Below, piece by piece: positions 1-5,120 of a stretch of DNA of 5,169 bases. Within the stretch, counting starts at the first letter, position 1; every line of letters starts with the position of its first letter. The DNA comes from Candidatus Aphodomonas merdavium (lineage in GTDB: Bacteria > Bacillota > Clostridia > Christensenellales > Aristaeellaceae): positions 1 to 5,169 of the forward strand of contig DVLH01000194.1 of NCBI GenBank assembly GCA_018715585.1, written 5' to 3'. The notes beneath the pieces were generated by a model that saw only the letters and a list, made by a program, of their open reading frames with translations, searched no databases and was not told the DNA's origin. The translations under genes and the position numbers were made by a program.

Positions 1-215
1 TCCCCGTGAAGCACACGATCGATTGCGCCGCTAAGCCGCGCGATGGCACGGTATCGCGCCCTTGTAAAAAAGAAAAACGCCGCGCCAAAGGCGGCAGAGG
101 CGGCAAGCGAAAGCAGCCCGGCCGCCGTACCGATAGCAAACCCCGTCCCTGCCGCCAAGGTTGCGATAACAAAAATCAGCGTGAAAAAAAGGCGGATTTC
201 TTTATTGCGCAGCAT
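1..215 (-). CDS. Sensor histidine kinase, N-terminal part only (runs off the left edge)
   Basis: This reading frame starts with ATG at 215 and stays open for 71 codons to the window edge, so only the amino end is visible. It begins MLRNKEIRLFF, then has two hydrophobic segments (about residues 8-28 and 31-50) separated by only a few residues. A basic stretch follows (TRARYRAIARLSGAIDRVLHG), which looks like the start of the cytoplasmic linker. This pattern (short N-tail, two closely spaced membrane helices, basic linker) is familiar from Firmicutes sensor kinases with almost no extracytoplasmic domain. The start is supported by GGGAGG at 221-226, five bases upstream, and by the 14-base overlap with the end of the response regulator, which implies translational coupling. 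The H-box, dimerisation and ATPase domains lie outside the window, so the kinase call rests on this N-terminus and on position after a response regulator. Confidence 0.72.
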   Translation of the reverse strand, partial: MLRNKEIRLFFTLIFVIATLAAGTGFAIGTAAGLLSLAASAAFGAAFFFFTRARYRAIARLSGAIDRVLHG

Positions 216-894
216 ATCCGCCTCCCAACCGGTATCCGATACCTCGAACGGTCAAAATCAGGCGCGGCCTGGCAGGGTCGTCCTCAATTTTCTCCCGCAA
301 CCGTTTGATGTACACGCTCAGGGTATTATCGGCCACGAACTCTCCCGCCGCGTCCCATAGCTCATCCAGCAGCCTCTCCCGCGTCAAAACGGCGTTTGGG
401 CTGTTGACGAACGCAAGCAGCAAGCGGTATTCCAGCGCGGAAAGGAAAACTTCTTTCCCATCCTTCCTAACGGTGCCGCCCGCCGTATCCACAAGCACAT
501 CCCCCACCGCAAACGTGGACTGCACACGCCCTGCCTTTCTCAGCGCGTTTTCTATCCGCGCCAGCAGTTCGCGCGGCCGGAAAGGCTTGATAACGTAATC
601 ATCCGCCCCCAGGCTCAGCCCCGTCACAACGCTCGCCTCATCGCCGGAAGCCGTCAAAAAGATGACGGGAATGTTTTCCGACCGCCGCATCTGCGTGCAG
701 GCGGCGAACCCGTTCCCATCTGGCAGCGCGATATCCACCAGCGCCAGGTCAAATTTTTTGCCGGAAACAAGTTCGAGCGCCTGCCGCATGGTTGCCGCGT
801 GCGCCACAGAAAACCCCTCGGCACGCAGCAACAGCACAAGGTTTTTTGCAATCGCCTGGTCGTCCTCCAGCAGAAGAATCCGTTTCACGCGCAT
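202..894 (-). CDS. OmpR/PhoB-family response regulator
   Basis: A complete 230-residue two-component transcription factor of normal length for the family. The receiver domain (about residues 4-118) has the acidic pair D11/D12, the phospho-acceptor D54 in LALVDIALPDG, T81 in FLTAS, Y100 in GADDY and the invariant K103-P104. The winged-helix DNA-binding domain (about 128-226) ends with the typical RGIGYRLGGG strand; the preceding DNTLSVYIKRLREKI is the recognition-helix region. When phosphorylated by its kinase, most likely the gene that overlaps its 3' end, it should bind direct repeats in target promoters. ATG at 894 is preceded by AAAGGA (901-906) with a six-base gap, and by a clear promoter at 931-959. 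The sequence resembles the VanR/VncR-like group, but the signal and regulon cannot be read from it. The family call is very secure. Confidence 0.96.
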   Translation of the reverse strand: MRVKRILLLEDDQAIAKNLVLLLRAEGFSVAHAATMRQALELVSGKKFDLALVDIALPDGNGFAACTQMRRSENIPVIFLTASGDEASVVTGLSLGADDYVIKPFRPRELLARIENALRKAGRVQSTFAVGDVLVDTAGGTVRKDGKEVFLSALEYRLLLAFVNSPNAVLTRERLLDELWDAAGEFVADNTLSVYIKRLREKIEDDPARPRLILTVRGIGYRLGGGYAAQ

Positions 895-930
895 CTACCG
901 TCCTTTCGCATTCCGTTCCACGCCCTTTGG

Positions 931-959
931 ATTCTATCCGAACGTGCGTAAAATTTCAA
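931..959 (-). promoter_or_regulatory. Sigma-A-type promoter for the two-component operon
   Basis: Read on the minus strand: a -35 box TTGAAA (959-954), a 17-base spacer (953-937) and a -10 box TAGAAT (936-931). Each box differs from consensus at one position. Transcription would start near 924, giving a leader of about 30 bases before the response regulator ATG. It lies just downstream of the terminator that closes the transporter operon, so the two operons appear to be separate units. The rest of the gap (960-1051) shows no further feature. Confidence 0.8.
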
Positions 960-1051
960 TGCCCGCCCGGCGCGGTTTCCTGTCCAAGGTTAGCGACGCC
1001 GTCCAAAGCCGTTGAGCGCACCCGGCAACAGGCCAGACGGGTTTATGGCAC

Positions 1052-1084
1052 AAAAAAACCGGAGCGGCAGGCACGCCGCGCCGG
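1052..1084 (-). terminator. Intrinsic terminator of the amino acid transporter operon
   Basis: On the minus strand, 26 bases after the ATPase stop codon, a hairpin forms between CCGG-C-GCGGC (1084-1075) and GCCGC-T-CCGG (1068-1059). It has one C/U mismatch, a six-base loop (1074-1069) and is followed directly by seven T (1058-1052). This is a textbook rho-independent terminator. It separates the transporter operon from the two-component promoter at 931-959. Confidence 0.92.
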
Positions 1085-1110
1085 GAAGGTATGATGCTAA
1101 AAAGGCGCCG

Positions 1111-1842
1111 TTAAAGCACGCTGGAAAGGAACGCGCGCGTGCGCGCCTGCTTGGGATGGTCCAGCACTTCCTCGGGCGTCCCCGCCTCGAGGATGACGCC
1201 ACCATCCATAAAGACGATGCGGTCCGCCACGTTGCGGGCAAAGCCCATCTCGTGCGTGACGACGAGCATCGTCAGCCCGCTCTGCGCAAGGTCCTGCATT
1301 ACGTTCAACACCTCGCCCACCATTTCCGGGTCCAGCGCCGAGGTTGGCTCGTCAAAGAGCAGCACTTCCGGGTCCATTGCCAGCGCGCGCGCAATCGCCA
1401 CGCGCTGCTTCTGGCCACCGGAAAGCTGGCGCGGCTTTGCGTTGATGTAGCTGTCCATGCCCACGCGCTCGAGATATTTCAGCGCGTTTTTACGGCTATC
1501 TTCCGCGCTGCGCGAAAGCGCCTTCATCTGCCCATACATGCAGTTCTTGAGCACCGTCATGTTTTCAAACAGGTTAAACTGCTGAAAGACCATGCCGACC
1601 CGCGCGTGATAGGCAGCCATGGAAAGCTTTCCCGATTGGATATCCTGCCCATGGAAAAAGACCTGGCCCGCGTCCGGCGTCTCCAGCAGGTTGATGCAGC
1701 GCAGCAGCGTGCTCTTGCCGCTCCCCGAGGAGCCGATGATGCACACCACCTCGCCCGCACCCGCGTCAAAATCGATATCACGGAGCACTTCATGTTCGCC
1801 AAATGACTTGCGAAGATGGCGGATTTCTAGAACGTTTTCCAT
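1111..1842 (-). CDS. Polar amino acid ABC transporter ATP-binding protein (GlnQ/HisP type)
   Basis: A complete 243-residue cytoplasmic ATPase that should power the importer by dimerising on the permease. All nucleotide-binding motifs are intact: Walker A GSSGSGKST (37-45), Q-loop Q87 in MVFQQFNLF, signature LSGGQ (140-144), Walker B LLFDEP (161-166, catalytic E165), D-loop SALD (168-171) and switch histidine H197 in VVTHEMGFA. MVFQQFNLF and THEMGFAR are hallmarks of the polar amino acid uptake (PAAT) subfamily, as is the length near 240. The ATG directly follows the permease stop codon with no gap. Its ribosome binding site GGAGG (1851-1855) lies inside the last permease codons, so the two are probably translationally coupled. 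The family alone does not give the substrate; the upstream lysine riboswitch argues for lysine. Confidence 0.96.
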   Translation of the reverse strand: MENVLEIRHLRKSFGEHEVLRDIDFDAGAGEVVCIIGSSGSGKSTLLRCINLLETPDAGQVFFHGQDIQSGKLSMAAYHARVGMVFQQFNLFENMTVLKNCMYGQMKALSRSAEDSRKNALKYLERVGMDSYINAKPRQLSGGQKQRVAIARALAMDPEVLLFDEPTSALDPEMVGEVLNVMQDLAQSGLTMLVVTHEMGFARNVADRIVFMDGGVILEAGTPEEVLDHPKQARTRAFLSSVL

Positions 1843-2616
1843 TTATTGTTCCTCCGTGATGGTGATGACCGATTTGCTGTCCGACTGTGAACCGCAGATC
1901 ACATAATGATCCGGCCCTTCCAGCTTCTTTTCCAGCAGGCGCAGCGCCTGCGTCACCAGCAGCGTCAGCACCAGGTAAATGCAGCCGGTGATGAAAAATA
2001 CCTCAAAGTAGCGGAAATAGGTCCCCGCGGCGGATTTGGACTGGAAGAACAGCTCCGAAACAGAAATGACATTAAGCACGCTGGAATCCTTGATGTTGAC
2101 GATAAACTCATTGCCAACGGAGGGCAGGATGTTGCGCACGGCCTGCGGCAGCACCACGCCCGTCATCGTCTGCCAATGGGTCAGCCCAATGGAATGGGCG
2201 GCCTCGGTCTGCCCGCGGTCGATGGAGATAATGCCGCCGCGGATGATCTCCGCCATATACGCGCCGGTGTTGACAGAGACGATTAATATGGCCGCCGCAA
2301 TTTCCGGCATGGTAATGTTGAGATATTGCATCGCGCCATAGTAGATCACCATCGCCTGCACGATCATCGGCGTACCGCGGAACACCTGAATATACACGCC
2401 CAGCAGCGCCCGCAGCGCGCCAATGGCAAACCGCTTGCCCCTGGAAGCGCGCGGCGCGGGCGTAATGGTGCGCGCGATGGCGACCAGCAGGCCCAGCAAA
2501 AACCCAAACACGGTACCGCTGATGGCGACAAGCAGCGTCACGCCCGTCCCGCGCAGGAACAGGCCGCCGTATTTTTCCAGCAAAAACAAAACCCAGCCGA
2601 AAAATGTTTCAGGCAT
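1843..2616 (-). CDS. Polar amino acid ABC transporter permease (HisM/GlnP family)
   Basis: A 257-residue integral membrane protein; probably two copies form the translocation pore, since no second permease gene is present. Hydrophobic segments lie at about 22-48, 64-95, 104-122, 165-190 and 205-227. Family signatures include FRGTP (79-83) and the cytoplasmic EAA loop that contacts the ATPase, EAAHSIGLTHWQ (138-149) ending in VLPQA (155-159). After the last membrane segment there is an unusually polar tail from about residue 233 (KLEGPDHYVICGSQSDSKSV...) to the end. The ATG at 2616 has a good ribosome binding site, GAGGG (2623-2627), six bases upstream. It is separated from the binding-protein gene by 64 bases holding a strong hairpin, and abuts the ATPase gene directly. 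Confidence 0.94.
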   Translation of the reverse strand: MPETFFGWVLFLLEKYGGLFLRGTGVTLLVAISGTVFGFLLGLLVAIARTITPAPRASRGKRFAIGALRALLGVYIQVFRGTPMIVQAMVIYYGAMQYLNITMPEIAAAILIVSVNTGAYMAEIIRGGIISIDRGQTEAAHSIGLTHWQTMTGVVLPQAVRNILPSVGNEFIVNIKDSSVLNVISVSELFFQSKSAAGTYFRYFEVFFITGCIYLVLTLLVTQALRLLEKKLEGPDHYVICGSQSDSKSVITITEEQ

Positions 2617-2633
2617 TTTCTTCCCTCACAAAG

Positions 2634-2659
2634 GGGGGCGCTTCCGAAGATGCGCCCCC
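2634..2659 (-). promoter_or_regulatory. Intercistronic hairpin with C(UUCG)G loop between binding protein and permease genes
   Basis: On the minus strand GGGGGCGC (2659-2652) pairs perfectly with GCGCCCCC (2641-2634). Inside lies an A/A mismatch, then U-A and C-G pairs closing a UUCG tetraloop (2648-2645), one of the most stable RNA loops known. Only three T follow within the next few bases, so it is a poor full terminator. A partial terminator or a 3'-end stabiliser of the binding-protein message is more likely. It begins 22 bases after the binding-protein stop and ends just before the permease ribosome binding site. Such hairpins are known in binding-protein transporter operons, where the binding protein is made in excess. 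Confidence 0.75.
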
Positions 2660-2680
2660 GTACGTTCGTTTTGTAAACAA

Positions 2681-3490
2681 TTATTCTTCGCTCAGCGGCT
2701 GGTCGGCAACGACGTCATCCATAATCTGCTGCCGCTCCTCGTTGGAGATTTCCGCAAGCGCGGCGTTGATGGGCTCGAGCAGTTCGCTCTCCTTGACCAG
2801 GCCAACGGCGATGGCGACATCCTCCGGCGAGGCCTCAAAGCCTTCTCCCTCGGGGAAGGAGACAAACGTCAGCTCGGGGTTGGAAGCAACGGCGGACACG
2901 GCGCCGGGGCGCTCGGAGATGTAGCCGTCGATCGCGCCGGCATTCAGCGCCACGATCATTGCCGGGAAAGTTTCCATTGCCGTTTGCAGCTGCACGTCGG
3001 GGATCTGGTCGATGACGGTATAGTGGAACGTGTTGAGCTGGCCGGTGATGCGGGCGCCCGCAAAGTCGGCAAGCGAAGTCGCAGAGGCATACTGGCTATC
3101 CGCGCGCACCACGATCACCAGGTCGCTCTCGTAGTACGGGTCGGAAAAATCAATCGTCATCTTGCGCTCTTCCGTGGGGCTCATGCCGGCGATAATCGCA
3201 TCGATCTTGCCGCTGAGCAGCGCCATCGTCAGGCCGTCCCATTCGATTTTGACCACTTCCAGCTCGCGCCCCAGCGCGTCGGCGATGCGCTGCGCAATGC
3301 GCACATCGTAACCATCGGCATAGCCGCCGGCAGCGATGGGCACAGCCGTTTCGGATTCTTCCGCCTGGGTCCAGTTAAACGGGGCATAGTTGCACTCCAT
3401 GCCCACGCGGAAGGGTTCCGCTGCCGCGCTGACAGCAAAGAGCAAGGTCAAAGCGAGTACCAGAGCGACGATGTTCCTCAGGTTTTTCAT
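2681..3490 (-). CDS. Amino acid ABC transporter substrate-binding protein (family 3), probably lysine-binding
   Basis: A 269-residue secreted solute-binding protein. Residues 1-24 are a signal peptide: basic start MKNLRN, hydrophobic core about 7-20, and a likely cleavage site after SAAA. The mature part has the SBP_bac_3 pattern: ligand-binding start RVGMECNYAPFNW (28-40), GGYADGYDVRIAQRIADALG (55-74), and AGMSPTEERK..IDFSDPYY (101-120). S104 and R109 match the residues that hold the ligand carboxylate in LAO/HisJ proteins. GYISERPGA (189-197) has E193 where LAO has its amino-binding Asp. ATG at 3490 was chosen over one 18 bases upstream because GGGAGG (3499-3504) sits eight bases before it and the protein then begins with a proper signal peptide. 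No lipobox cysteine is present. Lysine is inferred from the riboswitch, not from the protein alone. Confidence 0.92.
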   Translation of the reverse strand: MKNLRNIVALVLALTLLFAVSAAAEPFRVGMECNYAPFNWTQAEESETAVPIAAGGYADGYDVRIAQRIADALGRELEVVKIEWDGLTMALLSGKIDAIIAGMSPTEERKMTIDFSDPYYESDLVIVVRADSQYASATSLADFAGARITGQLNTFHYTVIDQIPDVQLQTAMETFPAMIVALNAGAIDGYISERPGAVSAVASNPELTFVSFPEGEGFEASPEDVAIAVGLVKESELLEPINAALAEISNEERQQIMDDVVADQPLSEE

Positions 3491-3498
3491 GGTTCGTA

Positions 3499-3504
3499 CC
3501 TCCC
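3499..3504 (-). promoter_or_regulatory. Ribosome binding site that fixes the binding-protein start
   Basis: GGGAGG on the minus strand lies eight bases upstream of ATG 3490. It falls between that ATG and an in-frame ATG at 3508, and therefore rules out the longer start, which would add MWEVRT in front of the signal peptide. Confidence 0.85.
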
Positions 3505-3530
3505 ACACATCTTTTTCCGCCGCGCTTTAA

Positions 3531-3590
3531 GCCCGCGGCGTTTTCGGAGAGCGGGCTTGTGCCCACGCCTCCCGCGGCCCGCTTTCGCGG
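3531..3590 (-). other. G+C-rich structured leader between riboswitch terminator and binding-protein gene
   Basis: On the minus strand, a small hairpin CCGC-GAAA-GCGG (3590-3579) with a GNRA-type loop is followed by a larger fold. In that fold GUGGGC (3566-3561) pairs with GCCCGC (3556-3551) around an ACAA loop. GGAG/CUCC flanks and an outer CCGCGG/CCGCGG pairing (near 3577-3572 and 3537-3532) can enclose it. No T-run follows, so this is not a terminator. It leaves the ribosome binding site at 3499-3504 free. It may stabilise the 5' end of the message after readthrough, but no function is shown. Confidence 0.4.
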
Positions 3591-3599
3591 CACCGCATG

Positions 3600-3628
3600 A
3601 AAAAAGCCGATGCGTGGAACGCATCGAC
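3600..3628 (-). terminator. Riboswitch-controlled intrinsic terminator
   Basis: On the minus strand GTCGATGCGT (3628-3619) pairs with ACGCATCGGC (3615-3606). The stem is nine to ten base pairs with one G-U pair and a tight UCC loop that may open to five bases, followed by six T (3605-3600). It lies about 34 bases downstream of the lysine aptamer and about 110 bases before the first gene, so it serves as the expression platform. Its 5' arm and loop also hold GCGTTCCAC (3622-3614), complementary to the aptamer's 3' side, which offers a competing antiterminator. Confidence 0.93.
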
Positions 3629-3661
3629 TTGTGTGGAATCACTGTCATTACAATGACTCTT

Positions 3662-3835
3662 CTGCCAATAGCGCTCCACAATCCAAGATTGTGACAGTCG
3701 GCCGGATCTTCTCCGTCCGCCCAGCAAAGGCCCTTCCAGGTGAACCCCCGCTTCGGCGAAACTCCCTTTCCCCTGGCTTCCTTGCCGCCTGAACGGCTCT
3801 GCCAAGATACTGATAAGCTTCGCGCCTCTATGCAG
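3662..3835 (-). promoter_or_regulatory. Lysine riboswitch (L-box) aptamer
   Basis: The minus strand holds the conserved L-box blocks in the right order: ATAGAGGCGCGAA (3831-3819), TTCGCCGAAGC (3760-3750), GCTGG (3725-3721), ACTGTCA (3698-3692) and GTGGAGCGCTAT (3679-3668). These line up closely with the Bacillus subtilis lysC leader as I remember it. The closing helix P1 pairs CTGC-ATAG (3835-3828) with CTAT-GCAG (3671-3662) around a two-base bulge. P5 is CACAATC/GATTGTG (3693-3687 and 3683-3677). The diagnostic loop-loop kissing contact is present: TTCAGG (3793-3788) against CCTGGA (3740-3735), six pairs with one G-U. The length of about 174 bases fits the class. It binds L-lysine and is expected to repress the importer genes downstream by transcription termination. 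Confidence 0.95.
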
Positions 3836-3867
3836 TACGTCGGGCAATGCCCTATGAACTTGCGGCC

Positions 3868-3896
3868 AGTATACATGCCCTTTGCCGCGTTGTCAA
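3868..3896 (-). promoter_or_regulatory. Strong sigma-A promoter of the riboswitch-transporter operon
   Basis: On the minus strand: a perfect -35 box TTGACA (3896-3891), a 17-base spacer (3890-3874) and a -10 box TATACT (3873-3868), one base from consensus. The start is predicted near 3861, about 25 bases before riboswitch helix P1. A small GGGC/GCCC hairpin (around 3852-3842) occupies part of that gap. A promoter this close to consensus suits an operon whose output is set downstream, by attenuation at the riboswitch. Confidence 0.92.
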
Positions 3897-3903
3897 CCCC
3901 TAA

Positions 3904-3921
3904 TTTGAAATTTTTTTCAAA
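3904..3921 (-). repeat. A+T-rich inverted repeat just upstream of the transporter promoter
   Basis: TTTGAAA and TTTCAAA (seven-base perfect inverted arms) are separated by AAAA, inside an A+T-rich tract running from about 3901 to 3930 in otherwise G+C-rich DNA. Its position, roughly -43 to -60 relative to the predicted start at 3861, fits an UP element that contacts RNA polymerase alpha subunits. It could instead be an operator, or a weak end for the aminotransferase transcript. The sequence does not decide between these. Confidence 0.45.
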
Positions 3922-3944
3922 ATTTCGCTAAAAACCGTTTACTT

Positions 3945-5120
3945 TTACAGCGTTGCAAGCGCCTCTGCCATGCGCTCCAGCGCGAGCAGCACGTTTTTGC
4001 GCGGCGTGGCGATGTTCACGCGCATAAAGCCGCTCCCCTCGCTGCAGAAGTTCGCGCCGTTGGACAGCGCAACGCCCGCCTTTTGCACAAACAGCTCCTC
4101 CAGCTGTGCAGGGCTCAACCCGTACTCGCGCATATCCAGCCACATCAGGTACGTCCCCTCCAGCGTAGAGACGCTGCAGCGCGGCATCAACCGCCGCACG
4201 CTTTCTTCTACGGCCTTGCGCGTTTCATCCAGATAATCCAGCAGCGCATCCAGCCAAGGCGCGCCGTAGCGGTATGCCGCCGTCTGGGCCAACGTGCCGA
4301 AGATATTCTCCTCGCCGATGCCTGTCGTGCGCAGGTATGCCTCCATCGTCTCTTTGTCCTTCGTGCTGCCAAAGAGCATGGACGAATTTCGCAGCCCCGC
4401 CAGGTTGAACGTTTTCGTGGCGGAGACCAGGCAGATGGCATCCTCCTGAAGGCACAGCAGCGGCGTATGATGATGTCCTGGCAGTTCAAAGTCGGCGTGA
4501 ATCTCGTCGGAAAGGATGCGCGCGCCGTAGCGCCCGCACAGTGCGCACACAGCCTCCAGCTCCTCGCGCGTCCAAACGCGGCCCACAGGGTTATGCGGGC
4601 TGCAAAGGATAAGCATCTTTACTCCCTGGCGAAGCCCTTCCTCCAGCCCATCAAGATCCATCTGCCAACCGGCATCCGTTTGGACGAGCGGGTTTTTAAA
4701 CAGCGTCCGTCCTGTCTGATGCACGCTGCGCTCAAACGGCCCGTATACGGGCGGTTGAATGGCCACCAGGTCGCCCGGCTGGGTGAATGCGTTGAGCACA
4801 AAGGAAAGGCTGTCCACCACACCAGGACTGGATATGATCCGCTCCGGCGCGATGGCAAGCCCGTGCCGCTCGCGCATCCAGTCGCATACGGCCTCCTTCA
4901 TGGCCGGATCTACCGCCGGATATCCGTATACGCCATGCTTGGCCCGAGCGACCAATGCCTGCGTCACCTCTGCCGGCGAAGGAAAATCCATATCCGCCAC
5001 CCACAGCGGGATCAAATCCGCTTTGCCGTAAATCTTCTCCATGCCGTCCCATTTTAGACAAGATGTATTTTTCCTCTCGATACCCTTGTCAAAAACAGCC
5101 CAGAATTCTTCTTTCGTCAT
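3945..5120 (-). CDS. patB: MalY/PatB-family PLP-dependent C-S beta-lyase (putative cystathionine beta-lyase)
   Basis: A complete 391-residue fold-type I PLP enzyme, normal length for the MalY/PatB branch. Signature positions: substrate-loop motif PLWVADMDFPSP (38-49), VYGYP (64-68), cofactor-stacking Y126 in PPVYGPF, N177 in SPHNPVG, D205 in SDEIHAD (pairs with the PLP ring nitrogen), the Schiff-base lysine K236 in SATKTFNLAG, and carboxylate-binding R367 in GFMRVNIA. PLWVADMDF and SDEIHAD favour this C-S lyase group over ordinary aspartate aminotransferases. The expected reaction is cleavage of cystathionine or other cysteine S-conjugates to pyruvate, ammonia and a thiol (homocysteine from cystathionine), in the cytoplasm. 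ATG at 5120 has AGGAGG (5129-5134) eight bases upstream. It lies upstream of the lysine promoter, so the riboswitch does not control it. No convincing terminator follows it. True substrate is uncertain. Confidence 0.92.
   Translation of the reverse strand: MTKEEFWAVFDKGIERKNTSCLKWDGMEKIYGKADLIPLWVADMDFPSPAEVTQALVARAKHGVYGYPAVDPAMKEAVCDWMRERHGLAIAPERIISSPGVVDSLSFVLNAFTQPGDLVAIQPPVYGPFERSVHQTGRTLFKNPLVQTDAGWQMDLDGLEEGLRQGVKMLILCSPHNPVGRVWTREELEAVCALCGRYGARILSDEIHADFELPGHHHTPLLCLQEDAICLVSATKTFNLAGLRNSSMLFGSTKDKETMEAYLRTTGIGEENIFGTLAQTAAYRYGAPWLDALLDYLDETRKAVEESVRRLMPRCSVSTLEGTYLMWLDMREYGLSPAQLEELFVQKAGVALSNGANFCSEGSGFMRVNIATPRKNVLLALERMAEALATL

Noticed and set aside
1012..1806. Open frame of about 264 codons on the plus strand opposite the ABC ATPase
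   Set aside because: It runs antisense through intact Walker A, signature and Walker B motifs and through the operon terminator, and has no domain of its own.
3491..3508. Longer start for the binding protein (MWEVRT added)
   Set aside because: The good ribosome binding site lies inside this extension, and the shorter form begins with a normal signal peptide.
3527..3598. Possible 23-codon leader peptide on the minus strand between terminator and binding-protein gene
   Set aside because: Its ATG directly follows the terminator T-run with no ribosome binding site, and the composition is plain G+C-rich (Arg, Pro, Ala) without a lysine run that would suggest peptide attenuation.
2423..3694. Long open frame of about 423 codons on the plus strand opposite the permease, binding protein and riboswitch
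   Set aside because: It is antisense to two confidently identified genes and a riboswitch, shows no recognisable domain, and G+C-rich coding DNA commonly leaves such opposite-strand frames open by chance.
3600..3835. T-box or other amino acid leader instead of an L-box
   Set aside because: No T-box sequence (AGGGTGGNACCGCG-like) is present, whereas the L-box core blocks and the L2-L3 kissing loop are all in place and in order.
4083..5057. Open frame of about 324 codons on the plus strand opposite the C-S lyase
   Set aside because: The minus-strand gene has every catalytic motif of the PLP family; the plus-strand translation is rich in Arg, His and Gln without domain structure, as expected for a shadow frame.
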